From: CAZHLD01 sp964533185
GTDB lineage: Bacteria; Acidobacteriota; Terriglobia; Acidiferrales; UBA7541
Assembly (NCBI GenBank): GCA_964533185.1
Contig: CAZHLD010000033.1
Coordinates: 1 to 29,102, forward strand
DNA: 29,102 nt
Reading direction: 5' to 3'
Below the pieces are notes generated by a model, which was not told the DNA's origin, ran no database searches, and saw only the letters and a program-made list of their open reading frames with translations. Within the stretch, counting starts at the first letter, position 1. Each line of letters begins with the position of its first letter. Position numbers and translations under genes: made by a program. Shown piece after piece: positions 7,596 through 15,148 of this stretch.

Positions 7596-8350
7596 AGGAC
7601 TGCGCCTCCGTTCACATTGAGGACTTCACCGTTGATAAAGGTTGCTAGGTCGGAGGCGAGGAAGAGGATCGGCCCGGCGATTTCTTCGGCGGTGGCGGGG
7701 CGGCCAAGCGGAATCGCGGAGGTGGCGAACTTCCAGCCCTTCTTGGTTTCGAGGACGGGCTTGGACATGTCGGTGTTGACCCAGCCGGGGGCGACGCAGT
7801 TGACCAGGATGTTGTGGCGGGCGAGCTCGGTGCTCAGGCCTTTGACGAAGCTGATGATGGCGCCCTTGGAGGCGGCGTAGTGCGTATGAAACGCTTCGCC
7901 GCGCTGGCCGGCGGTGGAGCTGAGGGCGATGATGCGTCCGGATTTCTGGGCGATCATCTGCTCGGCGGCAAAGTGGGTGACGGCGTAAACGCTTTTGAGA
8001 TTGACGCGGAGCATGTCGTCCCATTCGCGCTCGGTGAGCTTTTCGATGGGGGCATCTTCGACGTTCCAGATGCCGGCGTTGGCGACGAGGATGTCGAGCT
8101 TGCCCAGGCGCTCGACGGCGTATTTTACCAGGCGCTTGGCGTCTGCCATGCGAGCGAGGTCGGCCTTGAGCGCTTCGACACGCGTGCCGTGCTTGCGCGA
8201 TTCCTGCTCGACCTGCTGCGAGGCGGCGCGGCTCTTGTTGTAACTGAAGACGACGTCGGCACCGGCCTGCGCGAAGAGTTTTACCGCCGCCGCGCCGATG
8301 CCGCGCGAGCCGCCGGTGATCAGTGCTGCCTTGCCTGCCAATGAAATCAC
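7586..8350 (-). CDS. SDR family NAD(P)-dependent oxidoreductase (FabG-like)
   Basis: Classical short-chain dehydrogenase/reductase, 254 residues from ATG 8350. Cofactor-binding TGGSRGIG at 12-19, NAG at 91-93, catalytic Ser in ALSSTAG near 144, and YxxxK (Y158, K162) in HYAASKGA. The C-terminal PLGRPATAEEIAGPILFLASDLATFINGEVLNVNGG motif region (near 218-251, given here only by its ends PLGRP and NVNGG) is typical of FabG/3-ketoacyl reductase-like enzymes. Ser after the glycine motif and SYNKS at the end of beta-2 suggest NADPH, by family precedent. The true substrate is open, since this family is broad and no other fatty-acid gene is adjacent. Its 3' end overlaps the GTG start of the next gene. 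Confidence 0.93.
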   Translation of the reverse strand: MISLAGKAALITGGSRGIGAAAVKLFAQAGADVVFSYNKSRAASQQVEQESRKHGTRVEALKADLARMADAKRLVKYAVERLGKLDILVANAGIWNVEDAPIEKLTEREWDDMLRVNLKSVYAVTHFAAEQMIAQKSGRIIALSSTAGQRGEAFHTHYAASKGAIISFVKGLSTELARHNILVNCVAPGWVNTDMSKPVLETKKGWKFATSAIPLGRPATAEEIAGPILFLASDLATFINGEVLNVNGGAVLCG

Positions 8351-8371
8351 AGAGCCCCCAAGAGAAAAAAC

Positions 8372-8431
8372 GTAACTCGTAATTCGAGATTCGCTCTAGA
8401 CAGTCAGCTTTCAGCCATCAGCCGTCAGCAA
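8372..8431 (+). repeat. Degenerate 7-bp-period arrays in the SDR/amidotransferase spacer
   Basis: Two arrays with period 7: GTAACTC-GTAATTC-GAGATTC at 8372-8392, then TCAGCTT-TCAGCCA-TCAGCCG-TCAGCAA at 8404-8431. They fill most of the 85-bp spacer 8351-8435. Similar units recur at 11742, 12371 and 18804. Confidence 0.75.
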
Positions 8432-8435
8432 GAAC

Positions 8436-9182
8436 TCATTTAGGCCGGAGCACGGCGGACGCGGCGAGCACTAATTGACGGAAAAGTGCTTCGCTCAGGG
8501 GGTGGCCCATCATGCGTTCGGGATGCCACTGAACGCCGAGCACCCAGTTGGCGTCGCCGGTCCACTCGACGGCTTCGATGACGCCATCGGGCGCCTGCGC
8601 GGTGACGCGAAGGCCGCGGCCGGGCGTGTGGATGGACTGGTGATGCGAGCTGTTAATTCGCTCCTCAGCCTGACCGGCCAGGCGCGCCAGCTCCGAGCCG
8701 GGTTCGATGCGCGCGGAATGAAACGCGTCGGCGCCCCCGGGAAGATCCTTGCGGTCGTGCTTGACCGGCGAGGCGAGCTCGCCGGGGATGTCTTGGACCA
8801 GCGAGCCGCCCAGATAGACGTTGAGCAGTTGCGTGCCGTAACAGATGGCCAGGACCGGCTTGCGGTCGGCAAAGGCGTTTTCAAGCAGGGCGTAGTCGGT
8901 GCGCTCGCGCTGTGGGTCGGCGTCGGCGGTGGCGGGGTGGCGCGGGGCGCTGTACCGGGCCGGGTCTACGTCGGCGGGACTGCCGGGGAGAATGACGGCG
9001 TCGAGAGAACGGGCCAGGGAAACGAGTTCGGCTTGGGGGAGTTTGAGCGAGACAGGGACGGCCTGGCCGCCGGCGCGCTCGATGGACTGGACGTAGAAGT
9101 CGTATTTATCCCGTTTGTTTACAGCTTCTTCCGCAACGGTGCGGTAGGGGATGCCGACACGGGGCTTGGGATCGCTGGACAT
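8436..9182 (-). CDS. Class I glutamine amidotransferase, gamma-glutamyl-GABA hydrolase-like (peptidase C26)
   Basis: 248 residues from ATG 9182. Catalytic Cys114 in AICYGTQLLNV (most relatives have CRG at this nucleophile elbow; here CYG), and the His/Glu of VQWHPE at 217-222 complete the triad. ILPGSPADVDP near 64-74 and SSHHQSIH near 178-185 match the PuuD group, which hydrolyses gamma-glutamyl amides, for example gamma-glutamyl-GABA in putrescine breakdown. No other put/puu genes are nearby, so the substrate is uncertain. It is transcribed alone or as a first gene: a promoter-like TTGCCG-17-TAGGAT ends 9 bases before the ATG and there is no Shine-Dalgarno, so the mRNA may be leaderless. 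Confidence 0.92.
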   Translation of the reverse strand: MSSDPKPRVGIPYRTVAEEAVNKRDKYDFYVQSIERAGGQAVPVSLKLPQAELVSLARSLDAVILPGSPADVDPARYSAPRHPATADADPQRERTDYALLENAFADRKPVLAICYGTQLLNVYLGGSLVQDIPGELASPVKHDRKDLPGGADAFHSARIEPGSELARLAGQAEERINSSHHQSIHTPGRGLRVTAQAPDGVIEAVEWTGDANWVLGVQWHPERMMGHPLSEALFRQLVLAASAVLRPK

Positions 9183-9191
9183 AGAAGGCCT

Positions 9192-9220
9192 ATCCTAACA
9201 TTCTGAGGGAGGTGCGGCAA
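9192..9220 (-). promoter_or_regulatory. Promoter of the glutamine amidotransferase gene
   Basis: Minus strand TTGCCG (9220-9215), a 17-base spacer, TAGGAT (9197-9192); each hexamer matches 4 of 6 consensus bases. The start codon follows after 9 bases, which would put the first transcribed base 1-3 bases before ATG. Confidence 0.5.
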
Positions 9221-9316
9221 CCGGAGTGAGCAGACGCGAGGAGGCATTATTAAGGCACAGAGAGGCGAAGAATGCCCGGTTCCCTCGACGCCGGTCGGGA
9301 CAAGTTCAGCTGGCCG

Positions 9317-10861
9317 CTACACGGGAGCCGAACGCGCAGGTGTAGCGCGGACCGCCGACCGTGAGAACCACCAGCGGCGGAGATCGCCGACGAGGTAGAG
9401 GGAGCCGGTGATGAAGACGGCATCATCGGGCGAAGCGAGATCGAGAGCTTCCTCGACGGCTTCTTCGGGGACTTCGACGACTTGGAGATCCTGCGCGAGG
9501 TGGCGCGTGAGGCGGGCCAGCTCACCGGCGGAAATGGCGCGAGGCTGGCGCGGCTGGGTGAGGATGACAGTGGCGGCGTGCGGGAAAAGCAGGCCGGCGA
9601 TTTCGTCCACGGCCTTATCGCGCATGGCGCCATAGACAAGAATGATGCGGCTCCCTTCGTTCGCTCGGGACTCGCCCCGATCTGAATCGGGGCTCGCGGG
9701 GAACTCCTCCTGCCAGAAGCGGAGCAGCTCGCGGGCGCCGGCGGGGTTGTGCGTGCCGTCGAGGAAGAGGGCGGGGCGATCCTGAAGGCGTTCGAGACGG
9801 CCGGGCCAGACGGCGGAGGCGATGCCGCGTTCGATGGCCGAGTCGGTGATGGGGTAGCCGCGTTCGGCGAGGAGGCAAGCGGCGGCGGCGGCGGTGAGGG
9901 CGTTGCGCAACTGGAAGCGTCCGGGGAGGTGTGGAGCGAGTTCGATGCCGGCGCTGGAGTCGGAGGCGAAGGCGCGGGCGCGAAAGCAGCCGGAGTCGGA
10001 GCGAACGTCGTCGAGGTGCCAGGCGGCGTCGAGTTCGACGAGGCGCGCGTTCATTTCCGCGGCGCGACGAGCGATAACCCTGCGGGCGGCAGGATGTTCA
10101 GCGGCGCTGACGACCAGACCGTTCTGCTTGATGATACCGGCTTTTTCGGCGGCGATTTCTTCGATGCTGTGGCCGAGGAAGTATTCGTGGTCGAAATCAA
10201 TCTGGGTGATGACGGCGACTTCGGGCGTGACGATGTTGGTGGAGTCTAGGCGTCCGCCCATGCCGACTTCGAAGACGACGAAGTCCACGGGCGTGCGGGG
10301 TGATGGGGAGGGAAAAGCAGATTCCTCGTCCGCCGCGGCGGACTCGGAATGACAATGCGCAGAAGAGGGGCGGAGGGATTCTTCGCTTCGCCCTGCACCT
10401 TGCGGTGCAGGGCTTCGCTCGGGATGACAAGCGCGGGCGAAGTGGTGGAAGGCCATGGCGGTGAGACATTCGAAATAGGTGGGGTGCGCGGTGAGAGCGC
10501 CCGAGGCGAGCAGCTCTTCGATGCAGGCCAGGATGCGGTGGAAGGTGGCGGCGAAGTCGGCATCGGAGATGTCCTGGCCATTGACGCGGATGCGCTCGTT
10601 GATGCGCTCGAGGTGCGGGGAGGTGTAGAGGCCGGTGGTGAGGCCGGCAGTGCGGAGGATGGAGTCGAGCATGGCGGCGGTGGAGCCTTTGCCGTTGGTG
10701 CCGGCAATGTGGACGCATGGGTAAGCGCGGTGGGGATTGCCGAGGCGCTCAGCGAGGACGGTGATGTTGCGCAGGTCGAATTTTTGCGCGCGGGTGTGGC
10801 TGGGTGAGGCTAGCTCGCGGCCGAGCGTCAGCAGGTAGCGGACTGCTTCCTGGTAGAGCAT
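9317..10861 (-). CDS. folC: Folylpolyglutamate/dihydrofolate synthase with repeat-encoded insertions
   Basis: Mur-ligase-family enzyme that adds glutamate to (dihydro)folate using ATP. 514 residues from ATG 10861, against about 420-440 usual. P-loop GTNGKGST at 54-61, YTSPHLERINERI near 79-91, FEVGMGGRLDSTN near 197-209, TQIDFDHEYFLG and DGTHNPAGAREL follow in order. Residues about 144-190 are an extra segment encoded by two tandem family A hairpin repeats (10318-10354, 10373-10430), read through in frame just before the conserved VDFVVFEVG strand. A smaller extra segment (EFPASPDSDRGES) comes from another hairpin at 9676-9693. The start is 1 bp after the accD stop, so translation is coupled to accD, an old accD-folC pairing. 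All core motifs are intact, so it is probably functional. Confidence 0.95.
   Translation of the reverse strand: MLYQEAVRYLLTLGRELASPSHTRAQKFDLRNITVLAERLGNPHRAYPCVHIAGTNGKGSTAAMLDSILRTAGLTTGLYTSPHLERINERIRVNGQDISDADFAATFHRILACIEELLASGALTAHPTYFECLTAMAFHHFARACHPERSPAPQGAGRSEESLRPSSAHCHSESAAADEESAFPSPSPRTPVDFVVFEVGMGGRLDSTNIVTPEVAVITQIDFDHEYFLGHSIEEIAAEKAGIIKQNGLVVSAAEHPAARRVIARRAAEMNARLVELDAAWHLDDVRSDSGCFRARAFASDSSAGIELAPHLPGRFQLRNALTAAAAACLLAERGYPITDSAIERGIASAVWPGRLERLQDRPALFLDGTHNPAGARELLRFWQEEFPASPDSDRGESRANEGSRIILVYGAMRDKAVDEIAGLLFPHAATVILTQPRQPRAISAGELARLTRHLAQDLQVVEVPEEAVEEALDLASPDDAVFITGSLYLVGDLRRWWFSRSAVRATPARSAPV
9660..9700 (+). repeat. Hairpin repeat inside folC (family A-like)
   Basis: CCCCGAT-CTGA-ATCGGGG (9676-9693) with an upstream flank TTCGCTCGGG that matches the inner flank of the family A copy at 10411-10423. 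It encodes an extra loop between two conserved FolC segments. Confidence 0.5.
10318..10354 (+). repeat. Dispersed hairpin repeat, family A copy (folC, first of tandem pair)
   Basis: Arms CAGATTCCTC and CGGAATGACAA enclose GTCCGCCGCGGCGGAC (10328-10343), a perfect 16-bp palindrome. Translated within folC. Confidence 0.75.
10373..10430 (+). repeat. Dispersed hairpin repeat, family A copy (folC, second of tandem pair)
   Basis: GGAGGGATTCTTCGCTTCG, stem CCCTGCACC-TTGC-GGTGCAGGG (10391-10412), then CTTCGCTCGGGATGACAA. It lies 18 bp from the preceding copy, in the same orientation, and is translated within folC. Confidence 0.8.
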
Positions 10862-10862
10862 G

Positions 10863-11711
10863 TCAGGCGAGGCAGAAGTCGAGGGCTCTGGCGACGTAAG
10901 CCTTGAGGTCTTTGCGGGGGACGACGGCGTCGAGGAAGCCGTGCTGGAGGAGGAACTCGGCGGTCTGGAAGCCCTCGGGAAGCTTCTGGCGAATAGTCTG
11001 CTCGATGACGCGCGGGCCGGCAAAGCCGATGAGCGCGCCCGGCTCGGCGATGTTCAGGTCACCGAGCATGGCATAGCTGGCGGTAACGCCGCCGGTGGTG
11101 GGGTCGGTAAGGACGGAGATGTAGGGGAGCTTGACTTCGTCGAGGCGGGCGAGCGCGGCGGAGACTTTGGCGAGCTGCATCAAGCTGATGGTGCCCTCCA
11201 TCATGCGTGCGCCGCCGGAACAGGACACGATTACCAGCGGCAGTTTGCGGGCGATGCTCAGCTCGATTGCGCGGGTGACCTTTTCGCCCACCACCGCGCC
11301 CATCGAGCCGCCGATGAAGGCGAACTCCATCGAGCAGCAGATGAGCGGGCGGGCGTCGAGCGTGCCTTCGACGGTGATGATGGCGTCGGACATGCCGAGC
11401 TTGCGGCGGGCGTCGGTGAGGCGGGCGATGTAAGCCTTGGTGTCCACAAACTCGAGCGGGTCGGTGGAGACGAGATGGGCGTCGTGCTCGTGCCAGCGGT
11501 CGTCGAGGAGCAGCTCGAGGCGGCGCTTGGCGTTCAGGCGGAAGTGGTGCTGGCATTTGGGGCAGACGTTCCAATTGGCTTCGAGATCTTTCTTCCAGAC
11601 GATGGCCCGGCAGGAGTCGCACTTGATCCACAGGCCCTCGGTGCGGACACGGCGCTCCTCGGGCGGGACGGGTTGTTCGATGCGTTTCTTATCGCGTTTG
11701 AACCAGGCCAT
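10863..11711 (-). CDS. accD: Acetyl-CoA carboxylase carboxyltransferase subunit beta
   Basis: Beta half of the carboxyltransferase that makes malonyl-CoA for fatty-acid synthesis; it works with AccA, which is not in the window. 282 residues from ATG 11711. The N-terminal zinc ribbon has Cys31, Cys34, Cys50 and Cys53 (CDSC...CPKC). The crotonase-like core shows FIGGSMGAVVGEK, VSCSGGARMMEG, LPYISVLTDPTTGGVTASYAMLGD (seen around the TDPTTGG centre) and the oxyanion/CoA region IGFAGPRVIEQTI. Length and motifs are normal. It is followed 1 bp later by folC. The 112-bp spacer upstream (11712-11823) holds heptad arrays, a small hairpin AGCTCG-TAA-CGAGCT (11726-11740) and the stop-adjacent hairpin of cobO. 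Confidence 0.97.
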   Translation of the reverse strand: MAWFKRDKKRIEQPVPPEERRVRTEGLWIKCDSCRAIVWKKDLEANWNVCPKCQHHFRLNAKRRLELLLDDRWHEHDAHLVSTDPLEFVDTKAYIARLTDARRKLGMSDAIITVEGTLDARPLICCSMEFAFIGGSMGAVVGEKVTRAIELSIARKLPLVIVSCSGGARMMEGTISLMQLAKVSAALARLDEVKLPYISVLTDPTTGGVTASYAMLGDLNIAEPGALIGFAGPRVIEQTIRQKLPEGFQTAEFLLQHGFLDAVVPRKDLKAYVARALDFCLA

Positions 11712-11741
11712 GTTTGGAAACTCAAAGCTCGTAACGAGCTA

Positions 11742-11762
11742 TCAGCCTTCAGCTTTCAGCAA
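11742..11762 (+). repeat. 7-bp-period array (TCAGCNN x3)
   Basis: TCAGCCT-TCAGCTT-TCAGCAA in the accD/cobO spacer, matching the units at 8404-8431. Flanking bases (AAACTC, AAAGCTC before; AAAACTC, GAAAAGC after) also hint at period 7. Confidence 0.65.
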
Positions 11763-11797
11763 CCCGAAGAGAAAAGCAAAACTCGAAAAGCGAAAGC

Positions 11798-11817
11798 CCC
11801 GCGTCTGAAGACGCGGG
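11798..11817 (-). terminator. Hairpin just after the cobO stop
   Basis: CCCGCGTCT-GA-AGACGCGGG, a 9-bp perfect stem, followed on the plus strand by CTACA. It begins 6 bases after the cobO TAG (11826-11824). No T-tract, so perhaps a repeat or an mRNA-end stabiliser; its format is the same as the hairpins after rplU and dprA. Confidence 0.5.
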
Positions 11818-11823
11818 CTACAG

Positions 11824-12360
11824 CTAATAGTCGATGCCGCGCTGGGCGAGGATGCCTTTGGTGTACGGGTGCTTGACCTCGCGCATCTCGGTGACAAGGT
11901 CGGCCAGCTCGACCAGCTTGGGGTGCGCGTTGCGCCCGGTGCAGATGACGTGGACACGCTCGGGGCGGCCACGCAGCGCCGCGACGACGGCATCGGCATC
12001 CAGCATTTTATAACTGATTACGTAGTTTATTTCGTCGAGTACGACCAGGTCGTATTTGCCGCTGGAGATTTGTGCGCGGCCGAACTCCCAGGCTTCCTGG
12101 CAGAGGCGGACGTCCTCGGGATCAGTTTCGGCGCCGCCGACTTTGACGAAGCCACGGCCCATGACGCGGATTTCAAACTTGTCGTCGCCGAGGAGTTTGG
12201 CGGCGTCGAGCTCGCCGTAATGCCAGGAACCCTTGATGAATTGCACCATGAGGACGCGCAGGCCCTGTCCGGCAGCGCGAAAGGCCGTGCCCAGGGCGCA
12301 GGTGGTCTTGCCCTTGCCGGGGCCGGTGTAAACGATGAGCAGTCCTTTTTCTTCAGGCAT
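11824..12360 (-). CDS. cobO: Cob(I)yrinic acid a,c-diamide adenosyltransferase (CobO/BtuR/CobA type)
   Basis: Transfers the 5'-deoxyadenosyl group of ATP to reduced corrinoid, a step in coenzyme B12 synthesis or salvage. 178 residues from ATG 12360, normal for the family. P-loop TGPGKGKTT at 12-20, VQFIKGSWHYGE near 39-50, LVVLDEINYVISY near 105-117 (Walker B-like Asp-Glu), VICTGRNAHPKLVELADLVTEM region near 138-159 (TGRNAHP is the family signature) and the end KHPYTKGILAQRGIDY. No other cobalamin genes are in the window, so it may serve salvage. Upstream spacer 12361-12446 carries a heptad array. Confidence 0.95.
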   Translation of the reverse strand: MPEEKGLLIVYTGPGKGKTTCALGTAFRAAGQGLRVLMVQFIKGSWHYGELDAAKLLGDDKFEIRVMGRGFVKVGGAETDPEDVRLCQEAWEFGRAQISSGKYDLVVLDEINYVISYKMLDADAVVAALRGRPERVHVICTGRNAHPKLVELADLVTEMREVKHPYTKGILAQRGIDY

Positions 12361-12370
12361 CGATGAATCG

Positions 12371-12391
12371 TCAGTTGTCAGCTATCAGTGA
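12371..12391 (+). repeat. 7-bp-period array upstream of cobO
   Basis: TCAGTTG-TCAGCTA-TCAGTGA, three degenerate heptads of the TCAGNNN type, 10 bases upstream of the cobO start. Confidence 0.55.
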
Positions 12392-12446
12392 AAAACAGTA
12401 GGAAATAGTGAGGGCAGCGGGGGGAAAGGTCAAGCGGAGCACGGCG

Positions 12447-12575
12447 TCATTTGGGATAGGGGCTGCCGGAGAGGAGGGCGAAGGTACGATAGAGCTGCTC
12501 GGCGAGCATGACGCGGGCGCGTTCGAGGGACAAGGCGAGCGCGGAGAGAGCGAGTCGGACGGTGGCGATGCCGGT
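12447..12575 (-). pseudogene. Detached 3' fragment of an rlmH homologue
   Basis: Read leftward, this encodes ALSALALSLERARVMLAEQ then LYRTFALLSGSPYPK and stop. The last 34 codons match the C-terminus of the intact rlmH at 14628 in about 27 of 34 residues. DNA similarity extends over about 125 bp (roughly 80% by eye). Many differences are synonymous, so the fragment evolved as coding sequence before it was detached. No SAM-binding N-terminal part is present; upstream, the frame continues without RlmH similarity into the OmpA gene in another frame. With the intact rlmH end it forms a direct repeat flanking the OmpA gene. Confidence 0.75.
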
Positions 12576-12667
12576 TTCGCGCAGCACGAGCCAGATCCCG
12601 GGGCGGAACTTGCCAGCCTCGGGGGCCACGACTTGCGTCGGGGCCTCGAGACTACAACCAGAATAAG

Positions 12668-14449
12668 CTACTGCGAAGATGACGCTTGGCAGAGCGAGGT
12701 CACCTGGCCGACCTGCGCGGGCGGGATGAGAAGCACGACGCGGCGGTTGCGCTCGCTCGCCGTGGGCACGTTTTCGACGGGGTCGCTTTCGCCCCAGCCC
12801 ACCACCATGTCGCCGAGTTGCGCCAGGAGTTGCTGCCGACTGGCGACGCCGCGGCGCGAGCCCTGATAACTCATCTCCTTCAGTTGCGTGACCACGCTCA
12901 AGCGCCCGCCAGCGGCATCTCCTTCGGCCGAGACGGGCGCACGCGCGAGCGTATCCTCGAGAAAGTAGCGGTACACCGCCAGCGCCCGCTGCTCGGAGAG
13001 CCATTGGTTGTAATCGGCGTCGCCGACCAAGTCTGTATAGCCGACGTATTTCACCTGCGCGTGGGGGAAAAGCAGCATCCGCAGGACAACCAGCTTGGCC
13101 AGGTTTTCACGGGCCGAGGGACGAAGTTCGTAACTGTTGAAGTCGAACAAGATGTCGGAAGCGAGCGTGAGCGCCAGGTTGCCGCCTTGCTGGGTCAACT
13201 GGCCGAGTGAAGCAAGCTGCCGGCGAAGTTCACCGCAGATTTTTTCGTGGTCGTCGCGCAGCCGGCCGTTCTCGACCTGAGCTTGCTGGAACTGCTGCTG
13301 AAGTGCCGCGAGCCGCTCGGAGAGCTCCTGGATCCTGGCTTCGGCGGCGGCGGCGCGGCCGGAGGCGTCGCGGTTAGCCTGTCGCTCGCGGTCCAACTCG
13401 GCTTCGAGGCTCCCGGTGCGGTCGCGCTGTGCAGCGAGAAGTCTTTCGGTTTCGGCCAACGCCCCCAGTTGCTTCTCACGCTCGGCCAGCGCGCTGGTCA
13501 GACGACTGGCCTCGGCGCGAAGCCTCTCCAGTGACCGCTCGAGCTGCCGCACAACGATGCCCCCGACAGCGCCCAGCGCGAGCGCGCGGGCATTCTCCGC
13601 CACGGCAACGGCGGTGCGGGCAAACTGCACGGCTTCCCTGGCCTTGCCCCCGCTGCGGAAGGCCGCTTCGGCCTGCTCGAGATAATCGCGCGCCTGCTGG
13701 AGCGTTTGCCGGGTGCGCAGCTCGTCGGGCAGCAGCTCTTCGGCAGCGGGCGTGGGTGTGGCCAGGATGCCCGCCTGGGAAGCCAGCTCGACCGCCTTGC
13801 GTCCCTGAAGCAGTTCATTGGGGGTAAACGTATCCACCGCGGCAGGAGAAGTATCGTAGCGGCCGTAATAGGTGTAGTAGAGGAGCTTGCCCGAAACAGG
13901 CAGGGCCTTGAACTCGGTGGGCACGGCGTCCTGATTGACGCTGTACATCACCACCACAGGGCTGGGGTCGTTCACGGCGAAGTCTGGCTCGACAGTGACC
14001 ATCAGCCAGAAGGTCTGCAGCGGAGTGGTAACGTTGATGCTCACCGGGCCGGTGGCATCAAAACTGATTTCGCCCAGGTTGCTGGCCTCACCATCCACCG
14101 AGACCGCCCAGAGCACATAAGTCAGAAAATCTTTGCCGAATCGCCGCGCGGGCTGAAGACCGCGGATTTCCCCTCGATTGATATCAATCTCGGTGAAGCC
14201 GGGGCGGCTGCCGATTTTCATTCTTGTAGAGGCTTGGGGCTCGAGCCTGGTGCCGCGCATCTCCACGGCGGTCGAGCCGGAGAGATAACGGAAGCTCAGG
14301 ATCTGACCGCCGGGCTCGGCCACCTCGATGGCCTGCAAGCTGGGTGGCGCGGCGGCCGCTTTCGGATCCTGCGCGAAGGCCGGAAACCGCTCCCCGAGCA
14401 AGAGCACTGCCAGGTATCCTGCAAGCACAATACTCACCAGCTTCCGCAC
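12668..14449 (-). CDS. OmpA-family peptidoglycan-binding protein with coiled coil
   Basis: 593 residues from GTG 14449, with GGAGG 5 bases upstream. Residues 1-26 are a signal peptide ending AFAQ. Residues about 30-215 are beta-rich with no family I recognise. About 240-430 is a long charged alpha-helical/coiled-coil region (LERSLERLRAEASRLTSAL, AAAEARIQELSERLAALQQQ). The C-terminal OmpA-like domain starts near ASDILFDFNSYELRPSAREN and has VKYVGYTDLVGDADYNQWLS, LSEQRALAVYRYF and SERNRRVVLLI. It contains an insertion (DTLARAPVSAEGDAAGG...) before VGWGESDPV. Likely periplasmic or outer-membrane anchored, binding peptidoglycan. The gene stands alone between two rlmH 3' ends. Confidence 0.92.
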   Translation of the reverse strand: MRKLVSIVLAGYLAVLLLGERFPAFAQDPKAAAAPPSLQAIEVAEPGGQILSFRYLSGSTAVEMRGTRLEPQASTRMKIGSRPGFTEIDINRGEIRGLQPARRFGKDFLTYVLWAVSVDGEASNLGEISFDATGPVSINVTTPLQTFWLMVTVEPDFAVNDPSPVVVMYSVNQDAVPTEFKALPVSGKLLYYTYYGRYDTSPAAVDTFTPNELLQGRKAVELASQAGILATPTPAAEELLPDELRTRQTLQQARDYLEQAEAAFRSGGKAREAVQFARTAVAVAENARALALGAVGGIVVRQLERSLERLRAEASRLTSALAEREKQLGALAETERLLAAQRDRTGSLEAELDRERQANRDASGRAAAAEARIQELSERLAALQQQFQQAQVENGRLRDDHEKICGELRRQLASLGQLTQQGGNLALTLASDILFDFNSYELRPSARENLAKLVVLRMLLFPHAQVKYVGYTDLVGDADYNQWLSEQRALAVYRYFLEDTLARAPVSAEGDAAGGRLSVVTQLKEMSYQGSRRGVASRQQLLAQLGDMVVGWGESDPVENVPTASERNRRVVLLIPPAQVGQVTSLCQASSSQ

Positions 14450-14627
14450 GGTGTCCTCCTGCGGCGAAAAACCCGGCCTGTCAAAAGAGCTCGGGCATTC
14501 CCTCTATCGAATTGTAGAGAAAGAGTAGCTGTTTCCCTCCATGAATAAAGGAGGATTTGCCGCAAAGGGAACGATGGGGATCGTGAGGGCAAGCAAGAAT
14601 ACGGCCCGGCCGTGTGTGCCAACTCCG

Positions 14628-15059
14628 CTATTTCGGATAGGGGCTGCCGGAGAGGATGGCGAAGGCGCGGTAAAGCTGTTCGGCGAGCATGACGCGGGCG
14701 AGTTCGTGGGAGAAAGTGAGCGTGGAGAGCGCGAACTTCATGGTGGCGCGGCGACGGAGGGATTCGGGGAAGCCTGAGGCGTCGCCGCAGAGGAAGACCA
14801 GCTCGCGCGTGCCGCGGTCGCGGAGGCCAGCGAGCCAGCGGGCGAACTGCTCGGAGGTGTGCTGGCGGCCGGCGGCGTCGAGGAGGACAACAGTGGCGGA
14901 GGGGTCGACCTTGAGTTTGCGGAGAGAAGCGGGGGAGGAGTCGCGCAGCTCGGTGAGTTCGACAGGGGCGTGGTGGCGGATGCGGGAGAGGTAGTCGTCG
15001 AGCAGGGCGCGGAGTTCCGGGCGGCGGGTTTTGCCGAGGAGGATGAGGCGGAGTTTCAT
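14628..15059 (-). CDS. rlmH: 23S rRNA (pseudouridine1915-N3)-methyltransferase RlmH
   Basis: SPOUT-fold methyltransferase acting on helix 69 of 23S rRNA in the whole ribosome. 143 residues from ATG 15059; family length is about 155. MKLRLILLGKTRRPEL start, LDAAGRQHTSEQFARWL near 60-76, the SAM-binding ELVFLCGDASGFPESL near 85-100, and the knot end LARVMLAEQLYRAFAILSGS plus PYPK. Typical proteins end PYHK/H; here PYPK, as also in the detached fragment. It follows the sigma-54 activator by 89 bp, with a family A repeat between, and probably belongs to the rplU-rsfS cluster. The 178-bp spacer downstream (14450-14627) holds the GGAGG of the OmpA gene and a small ACGGC-CGG-GCCGT hairpin. Confidence 0.95.
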   Translation of the reverse strand: MKLRLILLGKTRRPELRALLDDYLSRIRHHAPVELTELRDSSPASLRKLKVDPSATVVLLDAAGRQHTSEQFARWLAGLRDRGTRELVFLCGDASGFPESLRRRATMKFALSTLTFSHELARVMLAEQLYRAFAILSGSPYPK

Positions 15060-15076
15060 GGTGCACTACCGAAAAG

Positions 15077-15134
15077 AGGCAGAGGGATTCTTTCCGGCAA
15101 GGCCGGAATCTTCGATCGCTTCGCTCAGAATGAC
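15077..15134 (+). repeat. Dispersed hairpin repeat, family A copy (activator-rlmH spacer)
   Basis: AGAGGGATTC, stem TTCCGGC-AAG-GCCGGAA (15092-15108), then TCTTCG and CTTCGCTCAGAATGACAA. It occupies most of the 89-bp spacer. Confidence 0.8.
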
Positions 15135-15148
15135 AATCAAAAACCGAA

